The notes under the pieces are model-generated. The model did no database searches, was not told where the DNA came from, and was given only the letters and a program-made list of their open reading frames with translations. Below, one piece after another: positions 56,201 through 64,000 of a stretch of DNA of 64,000 nt; the stretch's first letter is position 1; every line of letters begins with the position of its first letter. The DNA is from Heracleum sosnowskyi (taxonomy: Eukaryota; Streptophyta; Magnoliopsida; Apiales; Apiaceae). The position numbers and the translations under genes were made by a program. The stretch lies in assembly GCA_030848705.1 (NCBI GenBank), contig JAUIZM010000012.1, positions 5,520,679-5,584,678 on the forward strand, given 5' to 3'.

Positions 56201-56546
56201 CACATCCACAGCTGAAGCAGAGTATATAGCAGCTGGTAGCTGTTGTGCACAGATTTTATGGATGAAGAATCAATTGCTGGATTATGGGTTAAGGTACTCT
56301 AAAATTCCTATTTTCTGTGATAACCAAAGTGCTATTGCTATGACAGGAAATCCAGTACAGCATTCCATGACCAAGCACATCAGCATAAGATATCATTTTA
56401 TCAGAGAACATGTGGAAGAAGGGAATATTGAGCTTCATTTTGTGTCTACAGACCAACAACTTGCAGATATCTTCACCAAACCTTTGAGTGAAGCTACTTT
56501 TACAAGATTGGTAAATGAACTTGGAATGATCTCTGGTTCTGACTAG
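53238..56546 (+). CDS. Copia-B Pol: protease, integrase, RT, RNase H
   Basis: The frame is open from just after the Gag stop (phase +1 relative to Gag); it begins at TTGCAGGG, like a splice acceptor, and has no ATG near the start. Counting from 53232: protease DSGCSGHMTG (Asp 12), LKHNLLSVSQ, integrase zinc finger WHKKLSHLN..CDSCQ (141-180), integrase triad Asp207 (HVDLFGP), Asp270 (RSDNGTEF) and Glu306 (NGVVERKN) with D-x35-E spacing. The RT follows with QMDVKSAFLNG and YVDD at residue 791 (55602-55613), then RNase H with YSDADFAGC, STAEAEYIAAG, DNQSAIAM, ending QLADIFTKPL. No stop or frameshift. This polyprotein would process, copy and insert the element. Confidence 0.95.
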   Translation, partial: GIIESTLIMDSGCSGHMTGNKALLSDFVEKDGPKVSYGDGNVGHTLGYGNINLGGVIITNVALVSGLKHNLLSVSQICDRGNHVDFHSEYCEVISKSTGKVVLVGHRRNNIYEASLVTNSDGKTVCLTARMSNEESWNWHKKLSHLNLNNINELIRKDLVRGLPKSTLSLNGLCDSCQKAKQRKSSFKSKTESSVVEPYHLLHVDLFGPVNIMSMGRKKYALVIVDEYTRYTWVYFLSKKDETAQILMDHVNLLDKGSQHKVKIIRSDNGTEFRNSFIEAFCKERGVKQEFSAPGTPQQNGVVERKNRTLIEAARTMLEEAKLPTYFWAEAVQTACFTQNATLINKHGKTPYEMVKNKKPNLKYFHIFGCKCFVLKTHPEQLTKFELKADEGIFVGYPLSTKAFRVYNLRTKVIMESIHVSFDDKKIIGLEDKDGYDPLRFENEDLLSDDINSDEAGLTNSGEAYSEPLLVNTGETDNSQIEQNREPVEGEREEAQHDTASESVEETDSNSDNSNSESSNSGGASENVESQHMNQESMDQGGGSNNNARNHLPSARKWTQAHTPDLIIGDPDAGVRTRSATNNECLYHAFLSQTEPKKVEEALQDANWITAMQEELNEFERNEVWTLVPRPKNRSIVGTKWVFRNKTDSDGVITRNKARLVAKGYSQQEGIDYDETFAPVARLEAIRMFLAYAAHKKFKVFQMDVKSAFLNGKLEEEVFVEQPPGFVDPKHPDYVYRLDKALYGLKQAPRAWYETLAQFLLESGFTRGTIDKTLFYFNSGDNLLLVQIYVDDIIFGSTNDKLCKKFAKLMQSRYQMSMMGELSYFLGLQVKQTDDGIFINQAKYTRNLLKKFGMLDSSSATTPMATATKLDKDTGASVDMTNYRGMIGSLLYLTASRPDIMYATCLCARFQADPREPHLTAVKRIFKYLKGTITLGLWYPRESEFKLIGYSDADFAGCKIDRKSTSGSCQFLGDRLVSWYSKKQKSISTSTAEAEYIAAGSCCAQILWMKNQLLDYGLRYSKIPIFCDNQSAIAMTGNPVQHSMTKHISIRYHFIREHVEEGNIELHFVSTDQQLADIFTKPLSEATFTRLVNELGMISGSD

Positions 56547-57149
56547 AGATACGGGTTAGACTCAAAATTTATACATGTTTAATTCTTGTTGCTCATGATT
56601 TCTTGCATGTGTTAACTGTTATGAGTACCAGTGTGATAAACTCTGTTGGTTAAATTCTGATGTTAGTCTCTGTTAGTCATAAACTGTTGGTCATACTTTG
56701 AATGTTACAGATTAATGCTATTCTCTGATTGTAATTTTGTCTGGAACATAAGGACCAATGAAGAAATTTGTATGAAGCATAATTCTCAGTAAGTAACTGT
56801 GAATCCTTAAGAGTTGTATAGACTCTGATCTCAAAAATGTGCAGTAAGCTAACACAGCATGATACTGTCTCAATATTTATAGCATCTCTTAGTTTATTGA
56901 TCCTATACACTGAGTCTGTATTAGCTGTTTGCATTTTCTCTCATAAGTTAATTATATTTACTGATGAAAAGTCTAAACTCTGATTATTAATTTCAAATAA
57001 TTCACCCTCAAATTCAAAAGATGCCAAACAGAGCACAAATTCCTTTGAGATCATGTTGTGCCTAGGACGATCCAGGAACTTATTGTATGAAATAAGGGCT
57101 AAAATCTTTGATTTTTGGTGACTAGTGCCAACCACTGATTACTGGAAAA

Positions 57150-57184
<35 letters not shown>

Positions 57185-57950
57185 TATTAAAAAAAAAATT
57201 AATAAAGGGGGTGAAAAATAAAAGACATATCCAAATGAAAGGATATCAGTAATACAGAGTTTAGATATAAAATCAGATTTTATGTTATACATGAGAGTTT
57301 AGGCAACCAGTTTTTACTACTTTAGATTGTGGACTTTATGCACTTTGAGATGGTCTCAATACTGATTTCGGTAAACTCTGCTACTACACACACATATTTT
57401 CACAACTGTACAGATTGAGAAAAGAGTTTATTGACAAAGAAGGACAAATGGTAAACACTGATGTTTTGTGTGAAATACGCCGAGGTTACTTTATTTTAAT
57501 CTCTGATGGTTAAAATAATTTTCTTGTCTCAGACAGTTTATGATTTTGGGTTTAGTCATTTGTTCTTAGGCAAAGTATGATTGAACAGAGAAAAGAAAGA
57601 GTTTGTTTGATAAGTACTGATAGTGATCAGTAGTACTGATGAGTATGTTAGTTTATTGTTTTAAGTGATATCATGTCTTTCACTTTACAATTACTAGGTA
57701 AAATTGATAATACTGAAAGTAAAGCAATAAAATGAGTCTTTTTCATTAATTGATTCAAACTCTGTTACATTCAGTCAATTACATACTCATGCTTAGCTAA
57801 TCTTTCTGGTACATACTAATCACTATGGTTACAAAAGAGAAGATCTATTTAACCAGGACAAGTACTTGAATGCTATCCAACATCGAAGCAGAAGAGCTAG
57901 AGCCAGAAGCTATTGTGCTCTACTACTTCTGATGATAGCTACCCAGTTGC
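56547..57950 (+). other. Copia-B non-coding interval after pol
   Basis: No credible sense ORF. Several AACTCTGA-type motifs occur (near 56640, 56976, 57370, 57768). An A tract of about 30 lies at 57147-57180, followed by an AAAGGGGGTG purine run near 57206. It contains the 3' flank of the antisense ORF. Confidence 0.6.
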
Positions 57951-58343
57951 TCATCTGGTCATTATACCATTTGGGATAGCTTGAAATCCTCCTAATGATG
58001 AATCATCATCATCATCTTCTCGGGATCTCTTTCTGCTTTGCAGCTTGCAGGATTGTAAGAAGAGGTTTTCTTTTGACCCCGACAAGAAACTCAGTTGAAA
58101 AAGCATAAAGCAGATCTCCATGGCATCTTCATCTGCGAGGATTGGTGCTTCATATGGTCCTGGACGGAAGATGTATACATGAGGGTTGGAGAAAGGCCCT
58201 TCGGCTATTTCATCATCTACGATAAGACCTTCATCATTCAAGAATGAGAGAACAAGAAACTCATCGATAAGATAGTTTTCTTGTTGCTGCCAGTTCATGT
58301 TCAAAAATTCTTCCACATCCAGGAATTCGAAAGTTCCAGCCAT
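57951..58343 (-). CDS. Antisense ORF of Copia-B, 130 residues, function unknown
   Basis: An uninterrupted minus-strand ORF starts at 58343 (MAGTFEFLDVEEFLNMNWQ). It has its own TATA-like TTTAAATA about 52-60 bases upstream on the minus strand. The protein is acidic and hydrophobic in the N-terminal two thirds (YLIDEFLVLSFLNDEG, EICFMLFQLSFLSG) and has a basic then acidic tail (SRKRSRED followed by Asp) that could be a nuclear signal. No known domain. Extra ORFs, sense or antisense, are known from several plant LTR retrotransposon lineages. Its length, start context and placement away from any sense coding frame make it more than a shadow, but translation is unproven. Confidence 0.6.
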   Translation of the reverse strand: MAGTFEFLDVEEFLNMNWQQQENYLIDEFLVLSFLNDEGLIVDDEIAEGPFSNPHVYIFRPGPYEAPILADEDAMEICFMLFQLSFLSGSKENLFLQSCKLQSRKRSREDDDDDSSLGGFQAIPNGIMTR

Positions 58344-58872
58344 TTTGGTGTATAGTAAGTTTAAGATATGAAGCCTGTTGTTACATTGCTTTGGTATTTA
58401 AAGCATTCAAACAGGGTATCTGAAAGGTTTTTCTTGGAGATTGAAAGGTTTTTGAAGCTTTTGGAAACAGTAACGTGCGGAGTTCCAAGACAGTCATTAT
58501 TATACTGACTGTTGAGTTGCTTTGTACTTCGTTATTGTATTTCTGAGAGATTAAAATTGATAATTTTATTATTATTGATTTTTATTAAAGTGGATATTTT
58601 GAGCGTTTTATGTGTTGCCAGGTGTCTAAATGTTTGCACGATTGCACGTGTGTATTGGATACAACTGTCAGCGTATGCACGTTTGACATCTGTCCCACTC
58701 ACACACGTTTCAAGGACGCTTGCTGTGTATCGTGATCTTTTCAGTTATTATTTAAATACACTACACATAAACGGTTCAATCTTTTACGAACCTTAACTCT
58801 TCATACGCTTTTTCACAAACACCTTTCTACACTTAAACTTTGCTGTCTTTCGCATCAATTCAGAATCTTCTA
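58344..58872. promoter_or_regulatory. Putative divergent promoter between antisense ORF and 3' ORF of Copia-B
   Basis: The 529-bp interval has TATTTAAA at 58395-58402 (TTTAAATA on minus, facing the antisense ORF) and TATTTAAATA at 58749-58758 (facing the 3' ORF, 115 bases before its ATG). No ORF of note lies between them. Confidence 0.5.
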
Positions 58873-61800
58873 ATGGCAACCACAGCTTTTGTTTCGTCTG
58901 GATTAGAGTTCGTTCCAAACAACTATACTGCACCACTAAACACTGCAAACGCACCAGAGGCATTTCATATGATTCAAGAGTTTCTTGCTCAGTCAGCGAT
59001 TGGGCGTGCTTTGGTAGAACCTGAAAAACTTTCTGGTTCACAGATAAAGGCGTTCTGGGAAACAGGAATGTATGATGATGGTGGTGAGACAGGCAACCCA
59101 TCGATTATTTTTGAATATGAAGATACAGAGTATGTAATAACTGCTGGAACCATTCGCGCTGCAATGGGGTTTCCTGAATTTTCTTCGTATACAATTGGAA
59201 TGGGTGATGAGGATTTGATAAGAATGATGCAAGAGATTGGGTATTCTGGACCATTGTCGAAGATTGGACAGCTCAAACGACCATTCTTAAGGAAGGAGTG
59301 GAGCTTCTTCTTTGATTGCATCACAAGGACTTTTAGCAAGAAATGCACAAACTGGGATGCTATTCCCACAGACAGTCTGCAAATCGGGTATTCTCTTTTA
59401 TTCGATAATCATTTTGATTTTGCACGACTTGTTTTGAATAATCTAGGAGACAAAATGACAGAGAATAGAGGAGTAGTCTATTTCTCTAGATTCTGTCAGA
59501 CTTTGTTCTCTTACTGTGTTGAAGGAGTAGAAGTAGGTGACGAAGATGTTTCTTGTTTTAAATTACATAAGAGAATATTTTCTGATCTTATTAATAAAGA
59601 TGTTAAGAAAGGGGTTGTTGGAGACTTGTTGCTACCTCAATCTGTGCAACAGTTTTTAAATGCTCAAGTCAATCCACCAACACAAGCTTCTTCTCAACCT
59701 GAGCCTCTACAACAAGAACTGCCTCCTTCAACTTCTGTTAAACCTAAAAGGGGTGGTAGGACTAAGAATGTTGGTACTAAACCTGCTAGGGTTGCTAAGT
59801 CAAATGCTGAAGCTGGGGTATCAAGCACTGCAGAACTGCCTCAGAGAAAAAGAATGAAGAAAAAGAGAGCTCAAAGAGCAAAGTCTGTTACTGCTGATTC
59901 TGATGCAGAATCAGAAACTGAAACTGATGAAGAAAATCCTCATCAGAGAAAGAGAAGACAAGTTGCTGAATATCTTTTTGTTGATATCATTGCCAATATG
60001 GACAAAGTTCCTGAGGAAACTGAAGCTCCTGAAGCTTTTGTTCAGGAGGAAGCTGCAAATCCAGAAGCTGTCAATCAAGACAGGCTAAATACTGATGATA
60101 TTGAAATGGATTTTGATAGAGAAACTCCTACATCAAAGGCTAATGATGTAGTTGAGGAAGCTGCTGCTCATTCTGACAGCAGAATTTTTGATCTTGAAGA
60201 AAATGTAAGAGAAGCTGATCAAGCTACTACAGAATTGGTAGAAACTATTGCTTCCCACACAGAAATCATTTCTCTTGATTTTGAGAAAGGTGAGGAAGTT
60301 GATCAGATTAGAATTGATCATCCTACAGAAGCTGTTGCTGTACCTGCTGATGCAACAGAGAATGTTCCTGTAGCAGCAGAGTTTGTTTCAAACTCTGAAG
60401 ATGCTCTTGTTCTTGAAGCTCTACAACAATCAGTTGTTGAGATTGTTCAGCGAGAAGCAGAGGTAATTGCTAAAGCAAACTCTGATATTCCTGAAACTGT
60501 TGCAGAGAAAGTTAATGATGAAGCTGCACAGTTAGAACATGAAATCACTGCTGAACATGTTCCTGAAGAGATTGCAAGAGAGGATGACAATGTTAATGCT
60601 AGTCCTGCTCATTCACCTTCACACATATCTGACATTCAAGCCAACTCTGATGAAGAAAGAGAGTTCAATCGGGCTACTGAAAAACATTTTCAAGATATGT
60701 ATTTCAAGAACTGGACAGAAGCAGATTGTATTTTCACTTCACAAAGGGCTGCTGATTTAATTGCTAACTCTGTTAAAGAGATTAAAAATCCTGAACTTCT
60801 CAGTCATTTCAAAGCAACTGTTGTTCAAATCAAATCATTAAACAATCGTTTTGATGCTTCTGATAAGGTGATTGAAGGGTTAAGGAATGATATAGCTACA
60901 AGAGAGCTTACACAGCAGAAGGACAAATCTCTATACATCTCTTTGTGTAAAGAGCAAAAGACTTTAAATTCTAGATTGTCGAAAGTTGAGGAGAATCAGA
61001 CTGCTATGTCTGCTCAACTAACTTCAATTTCTAATGCTCTGGAGTTGCTGACATCAGTATTACTTTCTGATGATGTCAAAAAGGGGGAGAGTGTACCAAG
61101 TGACAAATGCAAAGACACTCAAGCTCTGAGATGGAGGGATGATGGTAATGATGGTGGAAGCAAGGGAGGTGAATCTGAAAAGAGTTTAGGCTTAAGATCA
61201 TCAAGATCGAGATCAAACTCTGAGAGAAGATCAAACTCTGGTAAGGGAAAAGTAATTTCTGCCAGTGGTTCAAGGCTCAAAAGTTTGATAAACACTGATA
61301 AGCCTAGCACTGATGAAGAAGTTGCTGCTAAATTATTTATAGCAGAACATGGAAAAGATGTTACAATTGAAGATATCCAAGCTGAAGAGCAAATGCTTGC
61401 TGAAGAACACAGGAAGAATCTTGAAGCTGGGATATACAAAAAGAAAGAAATCAAGGCTCCTAGAAAGAAAGAAACTGGAATTATTATTAAAGAAAATACT
61501 CAACAGAGTATACAATACACCAGGAGGCCTATGATTAGAAACTCTGATAAGGGTAAAGGCAAAATGATTGAAGAGCCTAACCTGAAGGAGAAAGAATATT
61601 CAACCTCTGACATTGCTCAAGTTGAAACAAGATTACCAAAATCAACCTCTGACGCTGCTCAAGTTGATGATACTATTGAAGTTAAGCCAGCCTCTGACAA
61701 GGCTCAAGCTGTGCAAACTCAGCTAGCTCCACAACTCCAAGGTATTTTTAGAAGACCTGTACTATCTGAAGCTCTGACACTTCAACCTGTGGATTTCTCT

Positions 61801-62499
61801 CAAACCAGGACTGTACTTGGAAAAGAAACTTTTGATAAAGCTGGTTTAGGTTCACATAGGGAGAAGAGAATAAACAACAGATCTGGAGATCAATCATCAT
61901 TGGCAGTATCTGGCATTATTACTCAAGAGAATCTTGATATGCTAGACTCTGTTCAGTTGATATTTCACAAGGGTTTGAAGAAAGATTTTCTGTTGTATTT
62001 TATGAATGATGGAAGAGTTTACAGAGTTGCAGAGTCTGATATAGATCTCAAATCTTATCAAGAATTGGAGTATGTTCTGTACTTGTTAAAAGTCAAAAAC
62101 AGAAACACTCACAATGCTGCTACATTTATCAGACAAAAGATGCAAAGATCTAAGGTGATGCTTGGAGGAGGAGTTTCAAAGGTATACATTCCTAAGTATA
62201 AAGATGCTTATGGAAATGTTATAGAAATGAAGAGAAACAGTGCAAGACTAAGGACTGATCTGGGAGTTAAAGTCTTAGAATTCAATCTAGAATCTGATAA
62301 AGCACATTTTATTAGGCTAGGGAATGAGATGAGGAAGAATTCCATCTATTCTCTGAGAGCTGCTATTTATCAGACTGGTGAATCTGATCCAGAACTCAAG
62401 GAACTGAAAGAAATCATGATTGAAGAGCTGGAAAAGGCTGAAAGAAGACTTCTAATTGATTATCTCAGGACAGTGCCTGATATTCAAGAAATCAAATAA
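58873..62499 (+). CDS. Copia-B 3' (env-position) ORF, 1208 residues
   Basis: The ATG chosen gives MATTAFVSSG. Residues about 30-260 form a globular domain homologous to the Copia-A 3' ORF (FWET, IGYSGP, LRKEWSFFFD, FSKKCTNWDAIP), corresponding to the 'putative plant transposon protein' family. A basic patch (RKRMKKKRAQRAK, about 325) follows, like a nuclear signal. A long acidic, Ala/Glu/Val-rich disordered region (370-590) comes next, then a coiled-coil-like part (about 620-740), Ser/Asp repeats read from AACTCTGAT, and a C-terminal globular block (about 1030-1208). No signal peptide or transmembrane helix is visible, so it is not a typical envelope. Function unknown; a nuclear DNA- or RNA-binding role is my inference. 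Confidence 0.82.
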   Translation: MATTAFVSSGLEFVPNNYTAPLNTANAPEAFHMIQEFLAQSAIGRALVEPEKLSGSQIKAFWETGMYDDGGETGNPSIIFEYEDTEYVITAGTIRAAMGFPEFSSYTIGMGDEDLIRMMQEIGYSGPLSKIGQLKRPFLRKEWSFFFDCITRTFSKKCTNWDAIPTDSLQIGYSLLFDNHFDFARLVLNNLGDKMTENRGVVYFSRFCQTLFSYCVEGVEVGDEDVSCFKLHKRIFSDLINKDVKKGVVGDLLLPQSVQQFLNAQVNPPTQASSQPEPLQQELPPSTSVKPKRGGRTKNVGTKPARVAKSNAEAGVSSTAELPQRKRMKKKRAQRAKSVTADSDAESETETDEENPHQRKRRQVAEYLFVDIIANMDKVPEETEAPEAFVQEEAANPEAVNQDRLNTDDIEMDFDRETPTSKANDVVEEAAAHSDSRIFDLEENVREADQATTELVETIASHTEIISLDFEKGEEVDQIRIDHPTEAVAVPADATENVPVAAEFVSNSEDALVLEALQQSVVEIVQREAEVIAKANSDIPETVAEKVNDEAAQLEHEITAEHVPEEIAREDDNVNASPAHSPSHISDIQANSDEEREFNRATEKHFQDMYFKNWTEADCIFTSQRAADLIANSVKEIKNPELLSHFKATVVQIKSLNNRFDASDKVIEGLRNDIATRELTQQKDKSLYISLCKEQKTLNSRLSKVEENQTAMSAQLTSISNALELLTSVLLSDDVKKGESVPSDKCKDTQALRWRDDGNDGGSKGGESEKSLGLRSSRSRSNSERRSNSGKGKVISASGSRLKSLINTDKPSTDEEVAAKLFIAEHGKDVTIEDIQAEEQMLAEEHRKNLEAGIYKKKEIKAPRKKETGIIIKENTQQSIQYTRRPMIRNSDKGKGKMIEEPNLKEKEYSTSDIAQVETRLPKSTSDAAQVDDTIEVKPASDKAQAVQTQLAPQLQGIFRRPVLSEALTLQPVDFSQTRTVLGKETFDKAGLGSHREKRINNRSGDQSSLAVSGIITQENLDMLDSVQLIFHKGLKKDFLLYFMNDGRVYRVAESDIDLKSYQELEYVLYLLKVKNRNTHNAATFIRQKMQRSKVMLGGGVSKVYIPKYKDAYGNVIEMKRNSARLRTDLGVKVLEFNLESDKAHFIRLGNEMRKNSIYSLRAAIYQTGESDPELKELKEIMIEELEKAERRLLIDYLRTVPDIQEIK

Positions 62500-62650
62500 A
62501 GTCTGACTGTAAGTTTTTAATATTTTCTATTCTAAGTCAAATTTAAACTCTGTTTTAAATTAAACTCTGTTATATGTTAAACACTGCATTTGTTATATGT
62601 TTTGACATCATCAATTATATGTTTAACTTGTACATTTTATTATGAACAAG

Positions 62651-62661
62651 TTGGGGGAGAT
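62651..62661 (+). other. Copia-B polypurine tract
   Basis: TTGGGGGAGAT directly before the 3' LTR. Confidence 0.93.
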
Positions 62662-63208
62662 TGTTAGATATAATTGCTAATGTTTGTTTATCAGTGTTTA
62701 AGCAACAGGTACTGGTCAGAGTTTATCAGAAGCCGATCAGAGTTTAGTTAAACTCTGATAGGGTGAAGAGTTTAAAGGAAGCTAGTCAGAGTTTATTTAA
62801 AGTCTGACAAGGTGATAGTTGAATTAGCTGTCGGTGCAGAATTGAAGATTCTAGAAGCAATACATTCTGAAGATGGAAAGAAGCAGAATATATTGATACA
62901 GCTAAGGAAACAGGATAGAAGATAAGAAGCAATCCTTAATTGATATGAATTGTATAGCTAACTTGTAGGAATATCAATTAGAGAAGGATTGTATGTAGCT
63001 GTGTACTATATAAACACAGATAGGTTATCCCTAGAAGGGACGCAATCATTGAGATATTATTCTTGTAACCTAGAAGCTCTTTATGATTCATTAACATCAT
63101 AAAGAGAGAAGCTGTTAATAAGATTACAGTTCTATTGATTCATAAACAGTGTTATTAATTATTGTTATTCTCATACATACTTGATTATATTGTGTATTCG
63201 GCCTAACA
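62662..63208 (+). repeat. Copia-B 3' LTR (547 bp)
   Basis: Same length as 50257-50803 and, read base by base, apparently the same sequence, including the inverted AACTCTGA motif pair and the TATA box (63007-63014). Confidence 0.97.
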
Positions 63209-63277
63209 GAATATATTCGAATAGCTGCACACATGACTCCTCCTCTCTGTCAGCGTTACAAAAAGGTTATCCTCGAG
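63209..63277 (+). pseudogene. Second CACTA gene, exon continuation after Copia-B
   Basis: After the second copy of GAATA the frame interrupted at 50256 resumes (IRIAAHMTPPLCQRYKKVIL) and reaches a splice donor at 63278 (GAG|GTAAAA). The phase fits exactly once the element and one duplication copy are taken out, so the exon was open when Copia-B landed. Confidence 0.65.
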
Positions 63278-64000
63278 GTAAAAATATAAATAATATGCAT
63301 TTTTTATATAGTTTTATACATTTACATATATTAGGTATGTAGTAAAATCCATTAAAAAATAACCATTTAATAAGTCTTAATCTTTGTGGTTGATCCGATA
63401 AAAAACTTACTAACTTGGTTGCTGCAGTTATCTAAAGCATCAGTTAACATTAGACTCTTAAACCTTATGATCCTGGTCGAAATAATAATATGTTGTTAGT
63501 CATAGCAAGGGATGTGTAGTTGGTGTTAGTGTCCAGTCTCTGGTAGACTTTACTGTGATGCTTGTAAGGTCCAGCTGTTGCAATTTAAAATTTTGGGTAT
63601 ATATAATATCTTGCAAAAAATAGTGCTGCTTGACGTAGTCAAATTTGTTAAGAGTCATTGTTAAGTTGTTGCACGAGAATACTCTTGTTATCTGCTCTCT
63701 ACCTTAGCTAAATCCTCGTGCAAATTAAGATTACAATTTTAATTTAAAATAGTAGTGCATGCATGAAAACATTGTTATAAGCTTATAGCACATTGATTTC
63801 AAACCAACTATGTTGCGGAGGCATTATATTTGATTTGCTGGAAAGAACTCTCACGTTTTCTTGAGCCCTAAAGTTAGGTATTTCATTAGTAAACCTTAAG
63901 GGGATCCACACCTGTGAGAGCAACTAAGACTCGCATATGTATTTTTTTTTTTTAAATTAAAGTCTGGCAGCTTTAAGAATAATTTTGGTTCTAAGATTTG
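63278..64000. other. Remaining CACTA internal sequence, no feature seen
   Basis: Probably intron and later parts of the second CACTA gene. No further exon could be assigned and no CACTA right terminus is present. Confidence 0.45.

Larger units (their letters stand above)
50257..63208 (+). mobile_element. Copia-B: complete, apparently intact SIRE-like Ty1/Copia retrotransposon
   Basis: 12,952 bp, flanked by a perfect duplication GAATA (50252-50256 and 63209-63213). The two 547-bp LTRs show no difference on reading. It has a tRNA-iMet primer site and a GGGGGAGA polypurine tract. Gag, Pol and the long 3' ORF are all uninterrupted, and catalytic residues are present. It lies inside an exon of the CACTA element. 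Signs are of a very recent insertion by an element that may still be active. Confidence 0.97.
42491..64000 (+). mobile_element. CACTA (En/Spm) DNA transposon, left part, runs past the window end
   Basis: The left terminus is CACTACTAGAAAAAGCGG at 42491, the canonical CACTA inverted repeat, preceded by ATT that may be one copy of the 3-bp duplication. A subterminal motif array, a TNP2-type transposase gene and a second spliced gene follow. The matching right terminus (ending TTCTAGTAGTG) is not found before 64000. Copia-B (12.95 kb) is inserted in it; without that, about 8.6 kb of the element is in view. Confidence 0.9.

Noticed and set aside
63745..63766. ATAGTAGTGCATG as a possible right terminus of the CACTA element
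   Set aside because: Only TAGTAGTG matches; the expected CCGCTTTTTCTAGTAGTG and a nearby GTTGAATTT array are absent.

Overview
The window is nuclear DNA of a eudicot plant: AT-rich, built almost wholly of nested transposable elements, with plant GT-AG introns, tRNA-iMet-primed Copia elements, a Tat-lineage gypsy element, Helitrons, a CACTA element and one recognisable plant gene. The species cannot be named from the sequence alone. There are no bacterial features, rRNA genes or CRISPR arrays.

Region 1 (1-20620) is a nest. The end of an LTR of a SIRE-like Copia element (Copia-C, 1-639) abuts a degraded Tat-type Ty3/gypsy polyprotein (640-4073). That coding region is split by a complete 15.0-kb SIRE-like Copia element (Copia-A, 4074-19089; 5-bp target duplication AGATT) and resumes at 19095, ending in its own 3' LTR (about 19982-20620). 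Copia-A is full length but dead: gag frameshift, protease stop and altered catalytic triad, deletion in the integrase zinc finger, stop before RT, and a solo LTR (10605-11122, minus strand, duplication GATTG) inside RNase H. The solo LTR belongs to the family of Copia-B found 40 kb away.

Region 2 (20621-34320) is mainly a head-to-tail series of non-autonomous Helitrons, all on the minus strand. It also holds a Stowaway MITE, a probable tRNA-derived SINE and a block of diverged 0.7-0.85-kb repeats. Region 3 (34321-41560) has the only host gene recognised, a three-exon heavy-metal-associated isoprenylated plant protein (HIPP) gene at 35062-35708. Another complete Helitron (37480-39513) and a Stowaway MITE (41283-41557) follow.

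Region 4 (42491 to beyond 64000) is a CACTA (En/Spm) transposon inserted in a LINE-type RNase H remnant. It has a terminal CACTACTAG repeat, a subterminal TTCAAC array, a broken TNP2-type transposase gene (43876-47494) and a second multi-exon gene (about 47690 onward). An exon of that second gene is split by a complete Copia element, Copia-B (50257-63208; duplication GAATA). Copia-B has two 547-bp LTRs that look identical and uninterrupted gag, pol, antisense ORF and 1208-codon 3' (env-position) ORF, so it is probably recent and possibly competent.

The most unusual signal is that each of the three Copia families carries its own short motif: AACTCTGA in Copia-B, CTGTCA in Copia-A, TCGATAGTTTT in Copia-C. 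In each family the motif forms a perfect inverted repeat in the LTR. In Copia-A and Copia-B it also recurs dozens of times in non-coding DNA and, in frame, in the disordered parts of Gag and of the 3' ORF. This resembles a self-recognition code between an element-encoded DNA-binding protein and its own DNA; that function is an inference.
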